Below are positions 4,813-7,769 of a stretch of DNA of 7,769 nt, in pieces (within the stretch, counting starts at the first letter, position 1; every line of letters starts with the position of its first letter). The DNA lies in contig JADFHG010000159.1 of NCBI GenBank assembly GCA_022567365.1, positions 1 through 7,769 of the forward strand. The letters are read 5' to 3'. This stretch comes from Planctomycetota bacterium (GTDB lineage: Bacteria > Planctomycetota > Phycisphaerae > UBA1845). The translations under genes and the position numbers were made by a program. Below the pieces are notes generated by a model. That model was given only the letters and a program-made list of their open reading frames with translations, searched no databases and was not told the DNA's origin.

Positions 4813-6953
4813 AAAAAAGGGACAGCAAGAAAGCCGCGCGGGGCACCGTCAAAAGACGGCTGCTCATGGGGACCAACGTCGCCGTGTCGATCGCGCTTCT
4901 GGTCGGCGTGGTGACCGTCATTCAGGTGCTCGCGTTCAGCTTTCCGATCCGCCTGGACATGACATCGAGCGGCGTCAACAGCCTCGGCGAGGGCACCGAG
5001 AACATGCTGGCCGCTCTGGACACCAACGTCCGCATCACGTCGCTCTATTTCGAGACCGACCGCGAGACCGAAGAGCAGGCCGGATACCGCCAATCGGTCG
5101 CCGACCTAATCGCCCTTTACGAGGCCACGAACCGCACCAGAGTCTCCACGAGATGGATCAATCCGCTCAAGGACCACGACAAATACAAGGCGCTCATTAC
5201 CGATCTCCGCAAGAAGGGAAAGTTTCAGAAGGAACTCGCCGAGTGTCAGGATCGTTTGGATGCCTTTACGAAGAGCGATGGTCTCAGCGATCATCTGACG
5301 AGTCTTCTCGAGGCCGAAAAAGAGTCGGCGGCAGCAATCGCCGCGTCACCGGTCAGCCCGGCGGACCGTTTCGTCGCTCAGATCGAGGACGCATGCGGGC
5401 AGTTGATCGACGATCTGCGGGTGCGGCACGACCGGATCGAGGATCTTGCCGCGACGGCCGACTTCCGCACCGAGACGGGTATCAACGAAGTCTCCCAGGT
5501 GTACCGCACGGTCAAGAACACGCTCGACGCGGTGATAAAAGAGGGTGCGGCGGCGGCGGCGGCCGATGCGTCGATCACCCCATCGACGAAGGCGTTCCTC
5601 GAGGAAGCCGCGGATCGCTACGCGGACGCCCTCGCGCGGATCGAAGCCGAGCAAACGTCGATTCAGGAGATGGGCGCGTCCGAGTTCGACGATTTCCTTT
5701 CGCAGATCGGCCCGACGTCGAACGCGATCGTCGTCGAGACGGACGACGACGCTATGGTCGTCGATCATTTTTCCGTATGGCGGTCAGCCAACCCGAGATC
5801 GCCGGTGAAGAACTTCAACGGTGAACAGAAGCTCACCGCCGCCATACTTCGCGCGACCCATACCGAGCAAACGGCCGTCGTATTCGTGCGCTACGGCGGC
5901 GCGCCGCTCTTTTTCGGCATGCCGGGACGACCGCCGGCCCAGTATTCGAGGATGAAACAGCAGCTCGAGGATGCCAACTTCGTCGTCGTGGAGTGGCACC
6001 TCAAGACGACCACGACGCGCCCCGAGATCGACCCCGAGCCGACCAAGACGATCTATGTCGTGCTCGCGCCGACGCCGACGGACCCGATGGCCCAGATGAG
6101 GCAGCAGCTACCCGAGCCGCCGTTTACGGGCAAGCATCGAACGGCCGTGCTCAAAGCCGTCAAGGAGAGCGGTCGAGCGATGTTTCTCGCGGGGTGGATG
6201 TCGATTACGCCCATGGCACTCCTATCGGCCCCGTACGAGTTCGCCGATCACCTTTCGAAGGAGTGGGGCATCGAGGTCGACTCGGATCGACTGCTGCTTC
6301 GCTCCGTCAGCGTGTCGCCGGGCAAATACCGCCCGGCCGGTGGCACGCTGCCGGCGTGGACGGCTGCGATGGACGTCGAAGTGTCGGACCATGACATTAT
6401 GTATGGTGCGCAGGCTCGGCAGGTCTTCCTCCCATGGTGTACCCCGCTGACCATCAGTGCCGATGCGCCCGAGGGCGTGGACGTCGAAACGCTCATTACG
6501 CAGCCGAGGAAGGACGGTGTGTGGGCGGTCAAGGATCCGATCAAATATCTGGAGTCCGTGCGCCGCGACGGGTACGTCACCAGGCTCGAGGACGCGACGG
6601 ACGGTCCGTTCGATTTGGCGCTTGCGGCCAAAAGGGGTGATGACAAGATCGTCGTGGTTTCGTCGCGCGAATTCGCGACCGACGCGATCGCGTTCCGTAG
6701 CCAGTTGGTGGTGCAGGGGGGCGGGCTCGCCATCCGGTCGGTCAGCCCCGGCAACATCACGTTATTGATCAACTCGCTTCATTGGCTAAACGACAACAGT
6801 GAATTCATGAACCTTGGCAAACCGCTCGAACCCGCGGTTCTGTCGATCGAGGATCCGGCGACCGAAACGACGGTCGCCTGGTTGACGATCGGCGTTTGGC
6901 CCGGACTGGCGAGCCTCTGCGGGGTCGCGGTCTGGTGGGTGCGACGGAGATGA
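4803..6953 (+). CDS. GldG-like ABC transporter auxiliary protein (ABC_transp_aux type), membrane-anchored
   Basis: A 716-residue protein with one N-terminal helix (about 24-44), a large domain predicted outside the cytoplasmic membrane, and one C-terminal helix (about 691-713) followed by an Arg-rich tail. Seen: after the first helix comes RLDMTSSGVNSLGEGTENMLAAL (50-72), the family's typical D(L/M)T...LS..T...L entry, then VRITSLYF; EQKLTAAIL (341-349) begins the second conserved part; SREFATDAIAF and INSLHWL (620-662) match the usual C-terminal end. Residues 122-300 form a charged, helix-rich insertion with an Ala6 run (249-254, from a GCG repeat), probably coiled coil. The HGE-like motif often found after EQ..T.AI is replaced here by RYGG (363-366). 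Family knowledge: GldG partners GldF in gliding bacteria, while in non-gliding lineages the role is unknown. GGAGG at 4791-4795 sits seven bases before the ATG. The 10-bp overlap with the permease gene ties the two functionally. Confidence 0.88.
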   Translation: MAIEKRDSKKAARGTVKRRLLMGTNVAVSIALLVGVVTVIQVLAFSFPIRLDMTSSGVNSLGEGTENMLAALDTNVRITSLYFETDRETEEQAGYRQSVADLIALYEATNRTRVSTRWINPLKDHDKYKALITDLRKKGKFQKELAECQDRLDAFTKSDGLSDHLTSLLEAEKESAAAIAASPVSPADRFVAQIEDACGQLIDDLRVRHDRIEDLAATADFRTETGINEVSQVYRTVKNTLDAVIKEGAAAAAADASITPSTKAFLEEAADRYADALARIEAEQTSIQEMGASEFDDFLSQIGPTSNAIVVETDDDAMVVDHFSVWRSANPRSPVKNFNGEQKLTAAILRATHTEQTAVVFVRYGGAPLFFGMPGRPPAQYSRMKQQLEDANFVVVEWHLKTTTTRPEIDPEPTKTIYVVLAPTPTDPMAQMRQQLPEPPFTGKHRTAVLKAVKESGRAMFLAGWMSITPMALLSAPYEFADHLSKEWGIEVDSDRLLLRSVSVSPGKYRPAGGTLPAWTAAMDVEVSDHDIMYGAQARQVFLPWCTPLTISADAPEGVDVETLITQPRKDGVWAVKDPIKYLESVRRDGYVTRLEDATDGPFDLALAAKRGDDKIVVVSSREFATDAIAFRSQLVVQGGGLAIRSVSPGNITLLINSLHWLNDNSEFMNLGKPLEPAVLSIEDPATETTVAWLTIGVWPGLASLCGVAVWWVRRR

Positions 6954-6960
6954 TCACGCA

Positions 6961-7758
6961 ATGAACTTCAAGACCACGCTGTTTCTTGCGGCCGCCTTCA
7001 TCGGTGTGTTGGGCGGCTATTTCGTGTTTCGACCGGATCCGTCGGCCACACCGGAGGCGGAGGCCGCCGTTGACGCGCCGAGTCTCGAACAGAAGCTGAT
7101 CGACGAGGAATTGTCCGACGTCGTCAAGGTCGTCTGCCGGAAGAAGGACGGTCCCGAGTGGGTCTTCGAGAGCGCCAAGGATGAGGCGGCCGGTGCTCGC
7201 GCGACGTGGCGCATGACCGCACCGGTGGATATGGCGGTCAAGTCATACGACGTGGAACGGTTCGGTCGGGATCTGAAACGGATCAAATACGACGTCAGTT
7301 ATGGGCCGGGCGATTCCGGAGCACCCTCTCCGCGGGAGGCGGGTCTCGATCCGCCCGTGGCGACGATCACGCTGACGGATAAGGACGACAAGACGGTTAC
7401 GGTCGAGATCGGCAAAGAGCGTGCTTCGCGGGAAACCTACGTCCGTCGCGCGGGATCGGACCGAATCTGCGTCGCCAAGATGGGTCTTGCCACCATCATC
7501 AAGGAAAAGCTCCTGGACTATCGCGATCAGCAGGTCTGGAAGTTCGACGCGGCCGACGTAACCCGGATCGAGATTGAAGATCGCCGGGACGCGGCGAACC
7601 CCATCTCATACGTGTTCGCCAAGGACGGGGCGGAGTGGCTCATGGAGGCGCCCGCCTCGGCCCGAGCGACCGACAAGGTCGGAAAGATGGTCTCCGAGAT
7701 CGCACGTCTTCGTGCCATCAAATGGCATGACGATCGGAACGAGAAGCTCCCCATGTAA
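6961..7758 (+). CDS. DUF4340-type protein, apparently cut short by an in-frame TAA
   Basis: Of 265 residues, the first 23 form a membrane anchor (TLFLAAAFIGVLGGYFVF); the rest should lie outside the cytoplasm with the GldG-like protein. Seen: two related modules. The first has WRMTAPV (83-89), a helix ending DLKRIKYDV, then EAGLDPPVATITL (126-138); YRDQQVWKF (187-195) links to the second, which has WLMEAPA (226-232), a helix ending ARLRAIKW, and then stops at the point where the matching YGL-x-x-P would come. After TAA (7756-7758) the same frame reads G-L-K-P to the window end. Family knowledge: DUF4340 proteins are usually longer and follow GldG-like genes in these clusters; function unknown. 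The start is seven bases after the GldG-like stop, with GGAG at 6946-6949 inside that gene. It is annotated as CDS because the open part is intact; a pseudogene or sequence error is possible. Confidence 0.8.
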   Translation: MNFKTTLFLAAAFIGVLGGYFVFRPDPSATPEAEAAVDAPSLEQKLIDEELSDVVKVVCRKKDGPEWVFESAKDEAAGARATWRMTAPVDMAVKSYDVERFGRDLKRIKYDVSYGPGDSGAPSPREAGLDPPVATITLTDKDDKTVTVEIGKERASRETYVRRAGSDRICVAKMGLATIIKEKLLDYRDQQVWKFDAADVTRIEIEDRRDAANPISYVFAKDGAEWLMEAPASARATDKVGKMVSEIARLRAIKWHDDRNEKLPM

Positions 7759-7769
7759 GGACTGAAACC

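Noticed and set aside
5153..5824. Frame of 223 codons inside the GldG-like gene
   Set aside because: Arg/Gly/Ser-rich shadow of the main frame with no domain features.

Overview
The window looks like GC-rich bacterial chromosome, most likely from a planctomycete. The basis is: (i) an imperfect palindrome of the 'CCGAGCCGCG...' type in one intergenic gap, which I remember as a dispersed repeat in planctomycete genomes; (ii) a GldA/GldF/GldG/DUF4340-like ABC export cluster, common in Planctomycetota and related phyla; (iii) codon use strongly biased to G or C at third positions. The taxonomic call is an inference. No rRNA, tRNA, CRISPR array or transposase was recognised.

Left part (1-2407, minus strand): two co-directional genes 31 bp apart. 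The upstream gene (536-2407) encodes a 623-residue protein with sequence signatures of an FMN-binding TIM barrel (nitronate monooxygenase/FabK-like GGH and QGGIGT motifs) plus a cysteine-rich C-terminal third. I can assign it no established function. Downstream of it, running off the left edge, is the N-terminal part of a probable restriction-modification enzyme. It carries a clear PD-(D/E)XK nuclease motif, as in single-chain restriction-methyltransferase proteins; the methyltransferase part would lie outside the window.

Middle (2408-2895): a 488-bp divergent intergenic region with no convincing gene. It holds a candidate promoter for each side, an inverted repeat around the minus-strand promoter, a perfect 16-bp inverted repeat, and four copies of GGCTCGGC in two orientations. 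The plus-strand promoter has a consensus TTGACA and a run of eight G in its spacer.

Right part (2896-7769, plus strand): a four-gene cluster of ABC ATPase, six-helix ABC-2 permease, large membrane-anchored GldG-type auxiliary protein and DUF4340-type protein. The last three are tightly packed (10-bp overlap, then a 7-bp gap). The ATPase is separated from the permease by 237 bp carrying the planctomycete-type palindrome. Together they should form one inner-membrane ABC complex: the ATPase powers the permease, GldG projects a large domain outside the membrane, and the DUF4340 protein is an N-terminally anchored partner. The substrate is unknown. The DUF4340 frame is cut by a TAA exactly where the family's YGLxxP-like motif should sit, and the frame reads G-L-K-P after the stop. 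This suggests a nonsense mutation, a sequencing error or readthrough, and is the most checkable anomaly in the window.
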